A DNA stretch of 64,000 bases from assembly GCA_963792875.1 (NCBI GenBank), contig CAWBXV010000006.1, forward strand, positions 434,001-498,000. Reading direction: 5' to 3'. The notes below the pieces were generated by a model. It did not search any database and had not been told where the DNA came from. It saw only the letters and a list, made by a program, of their open reading frames with translations. Shown here in pieces: positions 49,131-57,670 of the stretch. This DNA comes from JAHEGP01 sp963792875. GTDB taxonomy: Bacteria > Pseudomonadota > Gammaproteobacteria > Pseudomonadales > JAHEGP01. A program made the position numbers and the translations under genes. Numbering within the stretch: the first letter of the stretch is position 1; each line of letters begins with the position of its first letter.

Positions 49131-49433
49131 TGGCTTTCCTTTGGTCTTGTGCAGAATAAATCCCGGCTTGCTCCCCATTGGCTGTGTGGGGTGATCCAAC
49201 TGCAGCGCGGGCTACGGACACTTCTCTGGCCGGCGTGCTTCCATGACGATTGCAGCGGCACGGGGATTCTACCGTCGTGGCGATAGGGGGATCAATAGCG
49301 GCTCCTGCCCGGGTCTCGCGGATGTCGGCGGCCCGCCGGGGGGCACGGACATCGATTGCAGCCGCGTGCGACAAGGCCGGGCGTTTTAGGCTACACTGCC
49401 CCGCAATGCGGGGATCGCGACCGGGGTGCTGCC

Positions 49434-50054
49434 ATGAGGGAACATTATCTGACCGATGACCAGAAGGTCAGCTACGGGATCGGGCGGCAGCTCGGAGAGC
49501 AGATTGTCGACAAGGTCTTCGAGGGCCTCGACGTCGGTGCGCTGACGGCGGGTGTTGCCGACGCGCTCTGCGACGAGCCCATGCCCATTGCCGAGTCAGC
49601 CATGCGGGCGGCGTTTGCAGCCGTGGCCCAGCGCATGGAGGTCGAACAGGCGCTGCAGGCGCGCGTTCAGGCCGCCGAGGGCGAGGCCTTTCTGGAGGAG
49701 AATGCCCGGCGCGAGGAGGTGGAGCTCACGCCTTCCGGCCTGCAGTACGAGGTCCTCAGCGCGGGGTCGGGTGCCTCTCCCGAGGCGACCGGCTCGGTAC
49801 TGGTGCACTACCGCGGCACACTCATCGACGGCACGGTGTTCGACAGCTCGTACGAGCGCGGTGAGCCGCTGGCGATCGCGGTGTCCGGCGCCATCGCCGG
49901 TTGGGTTGAGGCGCTGCAGATGATGGCGGTAGGCGCGTGCTGGCGCCTGTATGTGCCGCCCCATCTGGCCTATGGCGAGCAGGGCAGCGGCACGGCCATC
50001 GGACCCTGCGAGACCTTGATCTTTGACGTCGAGCTGCTCGACATCCTCTCTTGA
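49434..50054 (+). CDS. FKBP-type peptidyl-prolyl isomerase (FklB/Mip-like)
   Basis: A 206-residue protein. The N-terminal dimerisation helices (YLTDDQKVSYGIGRQLGEQI, VAQRMEVEQALQARV) precede an FKBP domain from about residue 105: LTPSGLQYEVLSAGSG, VLVHYRGTLIDGTVFDSSYERGEP, LQMMAVGACWRLYVPPHLAYG. This is the Mip/FkpA/FklB layout, but without a signal peptide, so probably cytoplasmic like FklB. The start at 49434 is internal to a longer open frame. Confidence 0.9.
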   Translation: MREHYLTDDQKVSYGIGRQLGEQIVDKVFEGLDVGALTAGVADALCDEPMPIAESAMRAAFAAVAQRMEVEQALQARVQAAEGEAFLEENARREEVELTPSGLQYEVLSAGSGASPEATGSVLVHYRGTLIDGTVFDSSYERGEPLAIAVSGAIAGWVEALQMMAVGACWRLYVPPHLAYGEQGSGTAIGPCETLIFDVELLDILS

Positions 50055-50150
50055 GCCGTTGCCGGCATCGCCGGCGCGGCGCTTGGCACCCTGAGGGCGG
50101 CCTGTGGGCCGCGTCTTTCTAGCGATATCAATGGAGATTATTGAAAAGAC

Positions 50151-51212
50151 ATGTGGTTCAAGAATATTTACGTGTATCGCCTCACCCGTCCCTTTGAAAT
50201 CTCGCCCGAACAGCTGGGCGAGCACCTGGAGGCGCTGTGCTTCGCGCCGTGCACCAACCAGCAGGTCGTCAGCTCCGGCTGGGTGCCACCGCTGGGGCCG
50301 ACCAGCGAAGCGTACACGCACGCTGCCAATGGCCGCATCATGCTGTGTCTGCGCCGCCAGGAGAAAGTGCTGCCCGCGGCGGTGGTCAACGAGGCGGTCG
50401 ACGAACACATCGGCGCCATCGAGGCGGCTGAGCATCGCAAGGTCAGCCGCAAGGAGCGGGACAAGGTCAAGGACGAAGTGATCTTCACGCTGATGCCGCG
50501 CGCCTTTGCGCGGTCCAGCCTGCACTATGCCTACATCGACGCCGGCGCGGGCCTGGTGGTGGTGAACGCGTCCTCGACCAAGCGCGCCGAGGAATTGCTC
50601 GACGAACTGCGCGAGGCCATCGGCAGCCTGCCGGTGATCCCCTTGCGGCCCAAGGGCAATCCGGGCCAGATGATGACGTCCTGGCTGCTGGCCGGCACGC
50701 CGCCGGAGGGCTTCGGCTTCGGGCACGAGTGCGAGCTGCGCGACCCCAGCGAGGAGGGTGGTATCGTGCGCTGCAAGTATCAGGACCTGCTCTCCGAGGA
50801 GATCAACAATCACCTCAAGGCCGGCATGACGGCGACCAAGCTCGGCCTCAGCTGGCTCGGCGGTATCGATTGCATGATCGACGATCAGCTGGGTATCAAG
50901 CGGCTGAAATTTGACGATCTCATCGAGGAGCGGGCCGACGACCTGGACGCTGAGGGCGCGGCCGCGCAGTTCGACGCCGATTTTGTGCTGATGACCGAAG
51001 AGCTGTCGGGCTTCTTCCGCGACCTGCTCCAGGCCTTCGGTGGCGAGGACCTGCCAGAGGGGATGCCCGCGGTGGGCGCGGCTGCGCCGGTCGAGGCGAA
51101 CGCGGCCGCCGAGCAAGTCGAGTCCGAGGCGCCGGCAGTGGCATCGGAACCGGCATCGGAGCTGGAATCGGAGCTGGAACCGGAACCTCTGGCTCCGGCC
51201 TCAGGGGCCTGA
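50151..51212 (+). CDS. rdgC: Recombination-associated protein RdgC, with an acidic tail
   Basis: Forms a ring dimer on DNA and restrains RecA. The 353 residues begin MWFKNIYVYRLTRPF and contain SGWVPPLGP, GRIMLCLRRQEKVLP, RKERDKVKDEVIFTLMPRAF and KYQDLLSEEINNHLKAGM. E. coli RdgC has 303 residues; the extra length is an Ala/Glu-rich C-terminal tail (from about residue 305, ending ELESELEPEPLAP), likely disordered. TGGAG lies about 15 bases before the ATG. Confidence 0.94.
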   Translation: MWFKNIYVYRLTRPFEISPEQLGEHLEALCFAPCTNQQVVSSGWVPPLGPTSEAYTHAANGRIMLCLRRQEKVLPAAVVNEAVDEHIGAIEAAEHRKVSRKERDKVKDEVIFTLMPRAFARSSLHYAYIDAGAGLVVVNASSTKRAEELLDELREAIGSLPVIPLRPKGNPGQMMTSWLLAGTPPEGFGFGHECELRDPSEEGGIVRCKYQDLLSEEINNHLKAGMTATKLGLSWLGGIDCMIDDQLGIKRLKFDDLIEERADDLDAEGAAAQFDADFVLMTEELSGFFRDLLQAFGGEDLPEGMPAVGAAAPVEANAAAEQVESEAPAVASEPASELESELEPEPLAPASGA

Positions 51213-51243
51213 GGGCGGGCCGCGCTGGTCGGCGGCCAGCGAT

Positions 51244-51268
51244 AAAAAAAGCCGGCATCTGCCGGCTT
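51244..51268 (-). terminator. Rho-independent terminator facing the minus strand
   Basis: AAGCCGGCA and TGCCGGCTT form a 9-bp stem; on the minus strand a run of T follows. It ends transcripts coming from the hybrid kinase gene or from a small RNA in the gap. For rdgC transcripts on the plus strand the stem lacks a T-run. Confidence 0.8.
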
Positions 51269-51489
51269 GAACAAGAGGGAACTGGGGGCGTCTTGCCCCC
51301 GGGCTCATCCTTGGGGCCCCGGTGCTTGCTATCCTTGAGCACGTCCATTGCTCGAATTTCACTGTAACCAAACCGGGGCTGTTGGGGAATCCGTCACGCG
51401 GATTACTACTTTAGTAGTAGTTGGCGTCGTGCCGGGCACTGCGCGCCGTCCTCACGCTGGGCGGCTGCGGCATGCAGCGCTCGCGCTGC
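51269..51489. other. Gap between the terminator and the hybrid kinase gene; possible small-RNA region
   Basis: No protein gene is supported. The minus strand holds two CAAGGAT repeats, a GC hairpin (GGGGGC/GCCCCC type at 51284-51300) and the 7-2-7 palindrome, then the terminator below 51269. It could be a 3' untranslated region or a separate small RNA. Confidence 0.35.
51404..51419. promoter_or_regulatory. 7-2-7 inverted heptamer, NarL/FixJ-type operator candidate
   Basis: TACTACT-TT-AGTAGTA is a perfect 16-base palindrome in the 7-2-7 arrangement used by NarL-family regulators. Such a regulator is encoded at 54178-54840. Binding is inferred. Confidence 0.45.
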
Positions 51490-54135
51490 TCACGGTTGCC
51501 GGGAGTCCTTGTTGAGCAGGGCGCGCGCCTCGCCGAACAGGTGGTCGGATTCGTTTGGCGTCAGCCTGAAGCCATCCTGCTTGAGCGCGCGCACCAGCGC
51601 GTACAGGGCTTTCTCCTCCAGCATCCCCGTCAGCCCCATGAGCTCATGCATGTGCGCTTCGAAGGCCTGGCCGTCACCGGACCGCTGCGCCAGGCGACTT
51701 TCCTCCAACAGCCGCGCGATCTCCTTGCGGAACTGCTCGTGGCGCAGCGCGTCCCACGATGGCGGTGCCAGCGCCGGTGCCGGTGCCGGCCGGCCGGCTC
51801 TGCCGCAACGGCTGGCGAGGACGTTGACCAGTTCGGCATCATCGACCGGCTTTATCAGAATGGTGTCCACGTGCGCCCAGCTGAGCAATTGGCGTTCGAG
51901 GGGGCTGATGGCCGCCGTCAGGCAGACGATGGGCAGCGTGGCGTCGATGCGGCGAATGCGGCGCGCCGCGGTAATGCCGTCCATGCCGGGCATCTGCACG
52001 TCCAGCAGGACCAGATCGTAGTGATCGCGTTGGCAGGCCTGCACGGCCTCCATGCCCTCCTGCGCGGTATCGACGGCGGCGCCGGCATCGACCAGTATCC
52101 TGTGGATCAGCGCGCGTATCAGCCCGTTGTCCTCGGCCACCAGGATGGTCAGCCCCTGCAGCGGGGGGGCGCTGGCCGTTGCGGCTTGGCGCGGCACGCC
52201 CTGCGCGTGTGCCAGCAGGTCATCGCACTTGATGAGCAGGGTTTGGCGGCTCAGCGGCCGCAGGGCGAAGCCCGCTGGGGGGCCATCGATGGCGGCCTTT
52301 TTCAGCTGGCGGGGGAGATCGGGAATGGCGGAGATCAGCAGCAGCGGCCCCTGGTAGCTCTGGCGGATGTCGCGCAACAACCCCAGCAGGGCCGCGCGTT
52401 CGGCCTCTGCCGCCGTGAGGCTGATCACCAGCAGGTCGATGTCCTGGCGGGCGCGCACCGCTGTCAGCAGTTTATCCAGCTCACCGCCGATGGACACATT
52501 GCGGGTCCAGCGGGAGAGCAGGTTGCGCAGCGCGCGGCGGGACCAGGCGTGGCCATCGTAGGCCAGCACCCGGGCGGTGTTGGCGGGCAGACTGGCCGCC
52601 GCTGGCGGCAGGGCAGCGCAGCGCAGCTGGAACGTGAATTCCGCGGTGGTGCCGTGGGGTACATTGCCGGCGAGCGCGATGCTGCCGCCCATCTTGGCCA
52701 GCAGTGATCGACAGATCGCCAGGCCCAGACCGCTGCCGCCATACTTGCGATTGACCGAAGAATCGCCCTGCACAAAGGGATCGAACAGGCGTTCGCGATC
52801 CTCGGCGGGGATGCCGGGGCCGGAATCCCTGATCTGGCAGCGCAGGGTGGCGCAATCTTCGCTGATGCCGTCCAGGCCGAGCTGCACGACGACTTCGCCC
52901 TCGACTGTGAATTTGATGGCGTTGCTCAGCAGATTGTTGATGACCTGCTGCAGCCGTTGCGGATCGCCGACCACGTGCCGGGGGACATCGCTATCGATGA
53001 GCAGCACCAGCTCCAGCTGCTTGGCAATCGCCTCGTGGCCGTGCATGCCCACGACGTCCTCGAGGCAGCTCTCCAGATCGAAGGAGACCTGCTCCAGTGA
53101 CAGCGCCTGGGATTGCAGCCGTGAGTAGTCGAGCACATCGTTGATCAGGGAGCGCAGCAGCGTGGAGGCGAGCTCGATGTGCCGGATATAGGCCAGCGCC
53201 TGCTCGCGGTCCACGGTTTTCGCCAGCAGCCGGTTGTAGCCGATGATGCTGGTCAGCGGGGTGCGCAGTTCGTGGCTGATCGTCGCCAGAAATTCGTCCT
53301 TGGCCTTGAGCGCCTTCTGCAGACCATTGCGGGTGCTTTCTAGGTCCTGGTTGCGCCGCTGCAGCTGGCTGGTGGCTTCGTCGATCCGGGCTTCCTGGCG
53401 GCGCAATTGCTCGTTCACACGATCCGACAACTGATTGATGCCGCGGGCCAGAATTGCCGCCTCCTGTGCGCCGGCCTCGACCGCCCGCCCTACGTCGATG
53501 CCGCGTTCCAGACACTTGACGTGATTGGTCAAGGCCCGCAGCGGCTGGCCGATCACCTTGCCGATTCTGAAGGCGAAGGCCACCCCCGTGGCGATGCCCC
53601 CGGCCGCGGCCAGCAGCGCGGCCAGCAGCATCCGCCTGATGTCGAACGCGGCCTCGAGGCTTGAGACGGCAACCTCTACCCGTCCCACCACCCGGTTGGT
53701 GGCGTCCTCTCGATTCAGCGCGCCGACGTCCGGGGGGGCTAGCAGGACCGGGCGTTCGAACAGCCAGTACCCATCCTCGCTGGCGGCGAGGGTCGCGGCC
53801 GATGCAGCGTTCGACACTGACTGGGCCGCGGCATGCAGCAGGATGTGTTCGCGCGCATCGTAGAAGGTCACGGCACTGACCGAATTTTGCGCAAGGGCGC
53901 TCGCCGCGAGGCTTTTCAACGCCCGCAGGTCGCCCGTATCGATGGCATGGCCCGCGTCGAGGGCGAGATGGGCACAGGAGAAGACGCCGAGCTGGCGGTG
54001 ATGTGTCTCGATGTCGTGGTAGCGCTCGTAGGCGAAGTAGCTGCTCAAGCCGATGCACAGGACGGTGACGGGAACGATAACCGCCAGCAGTACCTGCTGC
54101 CGCAGACTCATCGCATTCATCGACGGCCTAGTCAT
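51490..54135 (-). CDS. Hybrid sensor histidine kinase (BarA-like) with pseudo-receiver, receiver and Hpt domains
   Basis: An 881-residue inner-membrane kinase. Two transmembrane helices (about 13-33 and 168-190) bracket a periplasmic sensor region. HAMP follows, then a coiled coil, HisKA with SHELRTPL (His288) and HATPase with NLLSNAIKF, DSGPGIP and GGSGLGLAI. A first receiver-like domain (about 535-660) lacks the usual phospho-Asp (DLLVISL). The second receiver has VAEDN and LVLLDVQMPGMDG. The C-terminal Hpt region reads HMHELMGLTGMLEE, with Met where HxLKG has Lys. It follows the LuxR-type regulator gene by 42 bases and probably acts with it. Confidence 0.88.
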   Translation of the reverse strand: MTRPSMNAMSLRQQVLLAVIVPVTVLCIGLSSYFAYERYHDIETHHRQLGVFSCAHLALDAGHAIDTGDLRALKSLAASALAQNSVSAVTFYDAREHILLHAAAQSVSNAASAATLAASEDGYWLFERPVLLAPPDVGALNREDATNRVVGRVEVAVSSLEAAFDIRRMLLAALLAAAGGIATGVAFAFRIGKVIGQPLRALTNHVKCLERGIDVGRAVEAGAQEAAILARGINQLSDRVNEQLRRQEARIDEATSQLQRRNQDLESTRNGLQKALKAKDEFLATISHELRTPLTSIIGYNRLLAKTVDREQALAYIRHIELASTLLRSLINDVLDYSRLQSQALSLEQVSFDLESCLEDVVGMHGHEAIAKQLELVLLIDSDVPRHVVGDPQRLQQVINNLLSNAIKFTVEGEVVVQLGLDGISEDCATLRCQIRDSGPGIPAEDRERLFDPFVQGDSSVNRKYGGSGLGLAICRSLLAKMGGSIALAGNVPHGTTAEFTFQLRCAALPPAAASLPANTARVLAYDGHAWSRRALRNLLSRWTRNVSIGGELDKLLTAVRARQDIDLLVISLTAAEAERAALLGLLRDIRQSYQGPLLLISAIPDLPRQLKKAAIDGPPAGFALRPLSRQTLLIKCDDLLAHAQGVPRQAATASAPPLQGLTILVAEDNGLIRALIHRILVDAGAAVDTAQEGMEAVQACQRDHYDLVLLDVQMPGMDGITAARRIRRIDATLPIVCLTAAISPLERQLLSWAHVDTILIKPVDDAELVNVLASRCGRAGRPAPAPALAPPSWDALRHEQFRKEIARLLEESRLAQRSGDGQAFEAHMHELMGLTGMLEEKALYALVRALKQDGFRLTPNESDHLFGEARALLNKDSRQP

Positions 54136-54177
54136 GTCGTCGCCGGGAGCGTGGTGCCGGCCAGGTCTCCGTGGGCG

Positions 54178-54840
54178 TCATGGTGGCGGTGGTTCAGCCG
54201 CTCCCAGTTTCTGCATCAGCAGCCCCGCCTGGGCCCGGTTGCCGAGGCCCAGCGCGCGCAGGATGGCGCTGACGTGCACCTTGATGGTGTTTTCGGACAG
54301 CTCGCAGGCGCGGGCGATCGCCTTGTTGGATCGGCCCTCGGCCAGCAGGGCGAGGATTTCCAGCTGGCGCGGTGTGAGCAGGCTGGTGATCTGGTCGCGG
54401 GTCAGGCCGGGGGGGACGTCTCCCTCGCCGGCGATGGCCGCCGGTACCACGCCGAGCAGGGTCTGGGGTATGAACACTCTGCCCGCCATGATCTCGTGCA
54501 GGGCCGCGGTCATCTGCTCGGGGCTGAGGGACTTGGGAATGAAACCCGAGGCGCCGATGTCGATGCACTTGCGAATATAGGCCGGGTTTTCGGTAGCGGA
54601 GATAATGACGACGGTCAGGCGGGGAAAGGCGTCGCAGAGGCGGCGGGCGCAGGAAAAATGCGCCTCTCCCGGGATGAACAGGTCGACGAGGGCCAGGTCT
54701 ACAGTCGTGGATGCCAGCTTGTCCATGGCTTCATCGCCGTTCTGCGCCTCGATCACCGAGATGCCGTCAAATACTTCGCTGAGCAGGCGCGCCAGCCCCG
54801 ATCGGATCAACGCGTGATCGTCAACTACCAGTGCTTGCAT
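54178..54840 (-). CDS. NarL/LuxR-family response regulator
   Basis: A 220-residue regulator. The receiver has acidic VVDDH (7-8), phospho-Asp53 in LALVDLF, Thr/Ser in VVIISATENP and Lys in FIPKSLS. The LuxR-type HTH spans about 152-205: LTPRQLEILALLAEGRSNKAIARACELSENTIKVHV. The start at 54840 is set by the conserved MQALVVDDHALIR. It is upstream of and probably cotranscribed with the hybrid kinase. Confidence 0.9.
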   Translation of the reverse strand: MQALVVDDHALIRSGLARLLSEVFDGISVIEAQNGDEAMDKLASTTVDLALVDLFIPGEAHFSCARRLCDAFPRLTVVIISATENPAYIRKCIDIGASGFIPKSLSPEQMTAALHEIMAGRVFIPQTLLGVVPAAIAGEGDVPPGLTRDQITSLLTPRQLEILALLAEGRSNKAIARACELSENTIKVHVSAILRALGLGNRAQAGLLMQKLGAAEPPPP

Positions 54841-54911
54841 AGCGGTTCCCCTCCACGGGTTGCCATTCCGCGGCGGCCGCGGCCGCTGACAGAGCCTGAT
54901 GCGCGCCCGAG

Positions 54912-55235
54912 CTACTCTTCCCACACCCAGCGAATGATCTCTCCGAAATCGTCCAGCACGGGCTTTTTGCGAGGCCCTTTGGCGCGAGGCGTCGCCGGCT
55001 GCGGCGGCGCCGGCCTGCGGCGGGCCTCGAGCTGGGCCACGACCTGGTCGAGCGGGGTGCGCTCGGCGCGGGGTTGCTGCAACACCGGGCCGGATCGCGA
55101 AAACGGCCCGTCGCTGCCGATGCGGGCGCTGACCCCACGTTCGACCTGCAGCACGCGGCCACCCCGCGCCAGGTAATCATCGACCTGGTGCTCGATTTCG
55201 CTGCGGATTTGTTCTTTTGACGGCGCTTTCTTCAT
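54912..55235 (-). CDS. Small conserved protein with a SutA-like motif
   Basis: A 107-residue protein. The N-terminus MKKAPSKEQIRSEIEHQVDD leads into YLARGGRVLQVERGVSA, which resembles the segment of the RNA-polymerase-binding protein SutA of Pseudomonas. A Pro/Arg-rich middle is followed by the C-terminus VLDDFGEIIRWVWEE. The likeness is short, so the assignment is tentative. It lies upstream of the response-regulator gene on the same strand. Confidence 0.55.
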   Translation of the reverse strand: MKKAPSKEQIRSEIEHQVDDYLARGGRVLQVERGVSARIGSDGPFSRSGPVLQQPRAERTPLDQVVAQLEARRRPAPPQPATPRAKGPRKKPVLDDFGEIIRWVWEE

Positions 55236-55299
55236 GCCTGCACATTGCCGATGACACCGGTGACGCGCTCGCGCCACCGACTCAGGCTGCCGGGTAGAT

Positions 55300-55410
55300 T
55301 CAGTCGCGCTGAACCTTCATCAGCTTTTCATGGTAGCACTTCTTGCCGCGGTGGCGCACAATTTCACGGCCGAGCGCGACCACCGGCGCCTCAATGGGGC
55401 TTGACGCCAC
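55300..55410 (-). CDS. Possible 36-residue small protein
   Basis: A GTG at 55410 opens a frame reading VASSPIEAPVVALGREIVRH, then RGKKCYHEKLMKVQRD. The balanced composition and charged C-terminus look coding, but there is no strong ribosome site and no recognised family. Confidence 0.28.
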   Translation of the reverse strand: MASSPIEAPVVALGREIVRHRGKKCYHEKLMKVQRD

Positions 55411-55465
55411 CGTCCGCTGCTGCCATAACCGCAGCCTCGTACCATGATGAGCCAGGGGGTGAGCG

Positions 55466-56257
55466 ATGTCGATACTCGACAGATTCCGGTTGCAGGGCAA
55501 GGTTGCGGTGGTGACCGGTGCCGGCAAGGGTATCGGCGCGGCGATCGCGCTCGCCTGCGCCGAGGCAGGGGCCGATGTCGTGCTGGCCGCCCGCACGCGG
55601 GACGATCTGGCGCGCGTGGCCGGGCAGATAGAGCGGCTGGGCCGCCGGGCGCTGGTCGTGCCCACCGACGTGCTGCAGGAGAGCCAGCTCGAGGCGCTGG
55701 TGGCGGCAGCGCTGGGGGCTTTCGGGCGCATCGATGTGCTGGTGAACAATGCCGGCGGGTTCCCGCCCAAGGCTGCCCTGGCCACCAGCACCCGAGAATT
55801 CGAGTGGGCCCTGCGCTTTAATGTCGTCTCTGCGTTCGCCCTCTCGCGCCTGCTGGCGCCGCACCTGGCCAGGTCTGAATGCGGCGGCGCCATCGTCAAT
55901 ATCTCCTCGGTGGCAGGGGAGTATCCGTCGGCCGGCTTTGCCGCCTACGGTACCGCCAAGGGCGCGCTGGCGTTCCTGACGCGCTCACTGGCTCAGGAGT
56001 TCGCCCCCCGCATCCGCGTCAACGCCATCGCCGTGGGTACCACCAGAACGGCCGCGCTGGATACCATTCTCAGCCCGGAGCTGGAGCGCGTCATGGTTGA
56101 GCGCACGCCGATGGGGCGCCTGGCCGAGGTCGAGGACATCGCCGCATGTGCCCTGTTCCTGGCGTCGCCCGCGGCTGACTACGTCAGCGGTCAGGTGGTC
56201 GGCGTGCACGGGGGACTGAGCGCGCTGAACATGCCCTTTCCGCGCGCTTTCGACTGA
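55466..56257 (+). CDS. Short-chain dehydrogenase/reductase (classical SDR)
   Basis: A 263-residue NAD(P)H oxidoreductase. The dinucleotide motif TGAGKGIG is at 17-24, NNAGG at 94-98, the catalytic Ser near 147-148 (NISSVAG), Tyr161 and Lys165 (YGTAK). Arg43 after VVLAAR favours NADP(H), by family rule. Similar enzymes include 7-alpha-hydroxysteroid dehydrogenases and FabG relatives; the substrate is not known. Confidence 0.9.
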   Translation: MSILDRFRLQGKVAVVTGAGKGIGAAIALACAEAGADVVLAARTRDDLARVAGQIERLGRRALVVPTDVLQESQLEALVAAALGAFGRIDVLVNNAGGFPPKAALATSTREFEWALRFNVVSAFALSRLLAPHLARSECGGAIVNISSVAGEYPSAGFAAYGTAKGALAFLTRSLAQEFAPRIRVNAIAVGTTRTAALDTILSPELERVMVERTPMGRLAEVEDIAACALFLASPAADYVSGQVVGVHGGLSALNMPFPRAFD

Positions 56258-56276
56258 GCAGTGGCGCGGCGCGGGA

Positions 56277-56927
56277 TCAGCGCAGCAGGTGCCCGACCTT
56301 GACCCAGATGAGGGTTGCCACCTCGGTGCGTGGACAGTGCTCACTGAGGTGGGGGCTGCGCAGCCAGGTGCCCGCCCCGTAGCGCCCGTGCTCGTCGATG
56401 AGTTCGCCGGACAGCACCAGAATCTCCTCCCCGCCCCAGTGCCGGTGCGGGACGAAGCGCTCGCCCGCCGGCCATCGCACCAGCGCCGTGTGCTCTGACT
56501 GGTGGTCGTGCAGCGGCATGACCTGGAGGCGGCCCTGCCCAGGCTGCCAGGCGGTATTGCGGGTGTCGATGGCGAGCTGCTGGTTGTCGCCGGGCTGGAA
56601 CTGGTGCAGTTTCACGAAGATCTCGCAGCCATCGCGGCTGCCTGAGCGGTGGCGAAACCCCGGGGGGTTGCGCAGATAGGTGCCTGCCGGGTAGTCGCCG
56701 AACTCATCGGAGAAGGTGCCCTCGAGCACCAGGATCTCTTCGCCGCCGGGGTGGTCGTGCCGCGGAAAGCTGGCGCCGGCGTCAAAGCGCACCAGGCTGG
56801 TGGCATGGCCGCGCTCGGCGTCCTCCCGCGCCAATGGTTTGCGCCACACGCCCTGCACCGGGCTGGGCTGCCAGGCCAGGGTGCGGGTGTCGATGGCGAG
56901 CGCTTGAGAAAAATCCATGTTGATCAT
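56277..56927 (-). CDS. Tandem-cupin protein (ChrR cupin type)
   Basis: A 216-residue protein of two cupin domains. Domain 1 has RHDHPGGEEILVLEGTFSDEFG and PAGTYLRNPPGFRH; domain 2 has PHRHWGGEEILVLSGELIDEHG and GAGTWLRSPHLSEH. Each offers a His-His-Glu-His metal set. The cupins resemble the C-terminal domain of the anti-sigma factor ChrR, but the zinc-binding N-terminal domain of ChrR is missing. A peroxiredoxin gene lies upstream on the same strand, which fits oxidative-stress work. Confidence 0.83.
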   Translation of the reverse strand: MINMDFSQALAIDTRTLAWQPSPVQGVWRKPLAREDAERGHATSLVRFDAGASFPRHDHPGGEEILVLEGTFSDEFGDYPAGTYLRNPPGFRHRSGSRDGCEIFVKLHQFQPGDNQQLAIDTRNTAWQPGQGRLQVMPLHDHQSEHTALVRWPAGERFVPHRHWGGEEILVLSGELIDEHGRYGAGTWLRSPHLSEHCPRTEVATLIWVKVGHLLR

Positions 56928-57024
56928 GGTGTGCTGCCGCCTCCGCTCGCAGCGCCGCCGGCAGGTCGGCGGCGCGATCGGGGTCCGTGCGAATGGGGAT
57001 GCGCCGGGCGGCGACCCCGATGGC

Positions 57025-57513
57025 TCAAAGGGACTGCAGCATATGCTCGGCGGCGCTGATGCCGATCTCACCGCCCGGCTCGACGTTGAGCTGGGTCACG
57101 ACGCCATCCTCGGCGACCAGTGAATAGCGCCGCGAACGCTGCCCCATGCCGAAGCCGGTGGCATCGAGCCCCAGGCCGAGCAGGCCGGTCAGTTCGCCGT
57201 TGCCGTCGGCCAGCATGAGGATCTCACTGGCATTCTGCGCCTTGCCCCAGGCGCCCATGACGAAGGCGTCGTTGACCGACAGGCAGGCGATGGTGTCGAC
57301 GCCTTTGGCCTTGATCTTGTCGGCATTGACCACGTAGCCGGGCAGGTGGGCTTTGGAGCAACCGGGCGTAAAGGCGCCTGGCAGGGCAAACAGCACGACC
57401 TTTTTGCCCTTGAAGATCTCTGCGGTGGTGATGTCCTGGGGGCCTTCAGCGCCCATGATCTTCAGGGTGCAGGCCGGGATGGCGTCGCCGATTGCTATGG
57501 TCATGGTGATCAT
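57025..57513 (-). CDS. Peroxiredoxin of the Prx5 type
   Basis: A 162-residue thiol peroxidase. The peroxidatic Cys is in PGAFTPGCSKAHLPGY (Cys52 counted from the ATG at 57513; Cys49 from the ATG at 57504). Also present are the Prx5 landmarks SVNDAFVMGAWGK and RRYSLVAEDGVV. A fused glutaredoxin, present in some Prx5 proteins, is absent. Either ATG may be used. Detoxifies H2O2 and organic peroxides with a thiol partner. Confidence 0.92.
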   Translation of the reverse strand: MITMTIAIGDAIPACTLKIMGAEGPQDITTAEIFKGKKVVLFALPGAFTPGCSKAHLPGYVVNADKIKAKGVDTIACLSVNDAFVMGAWGKAQNASEILMLADGNGELTGLLGLGLDATGFGMGQRSRRYSLVAEDGVVTQLNVEPGGEIGISAAEHMLQSL

Positions 57514-57670
57514 TCCTATGCTGTCGTTAGATGGGGCGATACGTGTCTGAGGCCGCGTCGGTCATGCGATCCGGCGCTGCCTCAAACCCGCCTAAGATAT
57601 ACGCAAAGGGCAGGCTGCGTCGAGCGCGGGCTGTCCCTGGCGGCAGCCGCGGTCGGCGCGGCGCCGGCGC

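Noticed and set aside
47556..49286. A 576-codon plus-strand frame opposite the acyl-CoA synthetase
   Set aside because: The synthetase on the minus strand has all ANL motifs; the opposite frame has none.
51289..51302. Terminator of rdgC formed by GGGGGC/GCCCCC
   Set aside because: A stem is possible but no T-run follows on the plus strand; only the minus-facing terminator at 51244-51268 is convincing.
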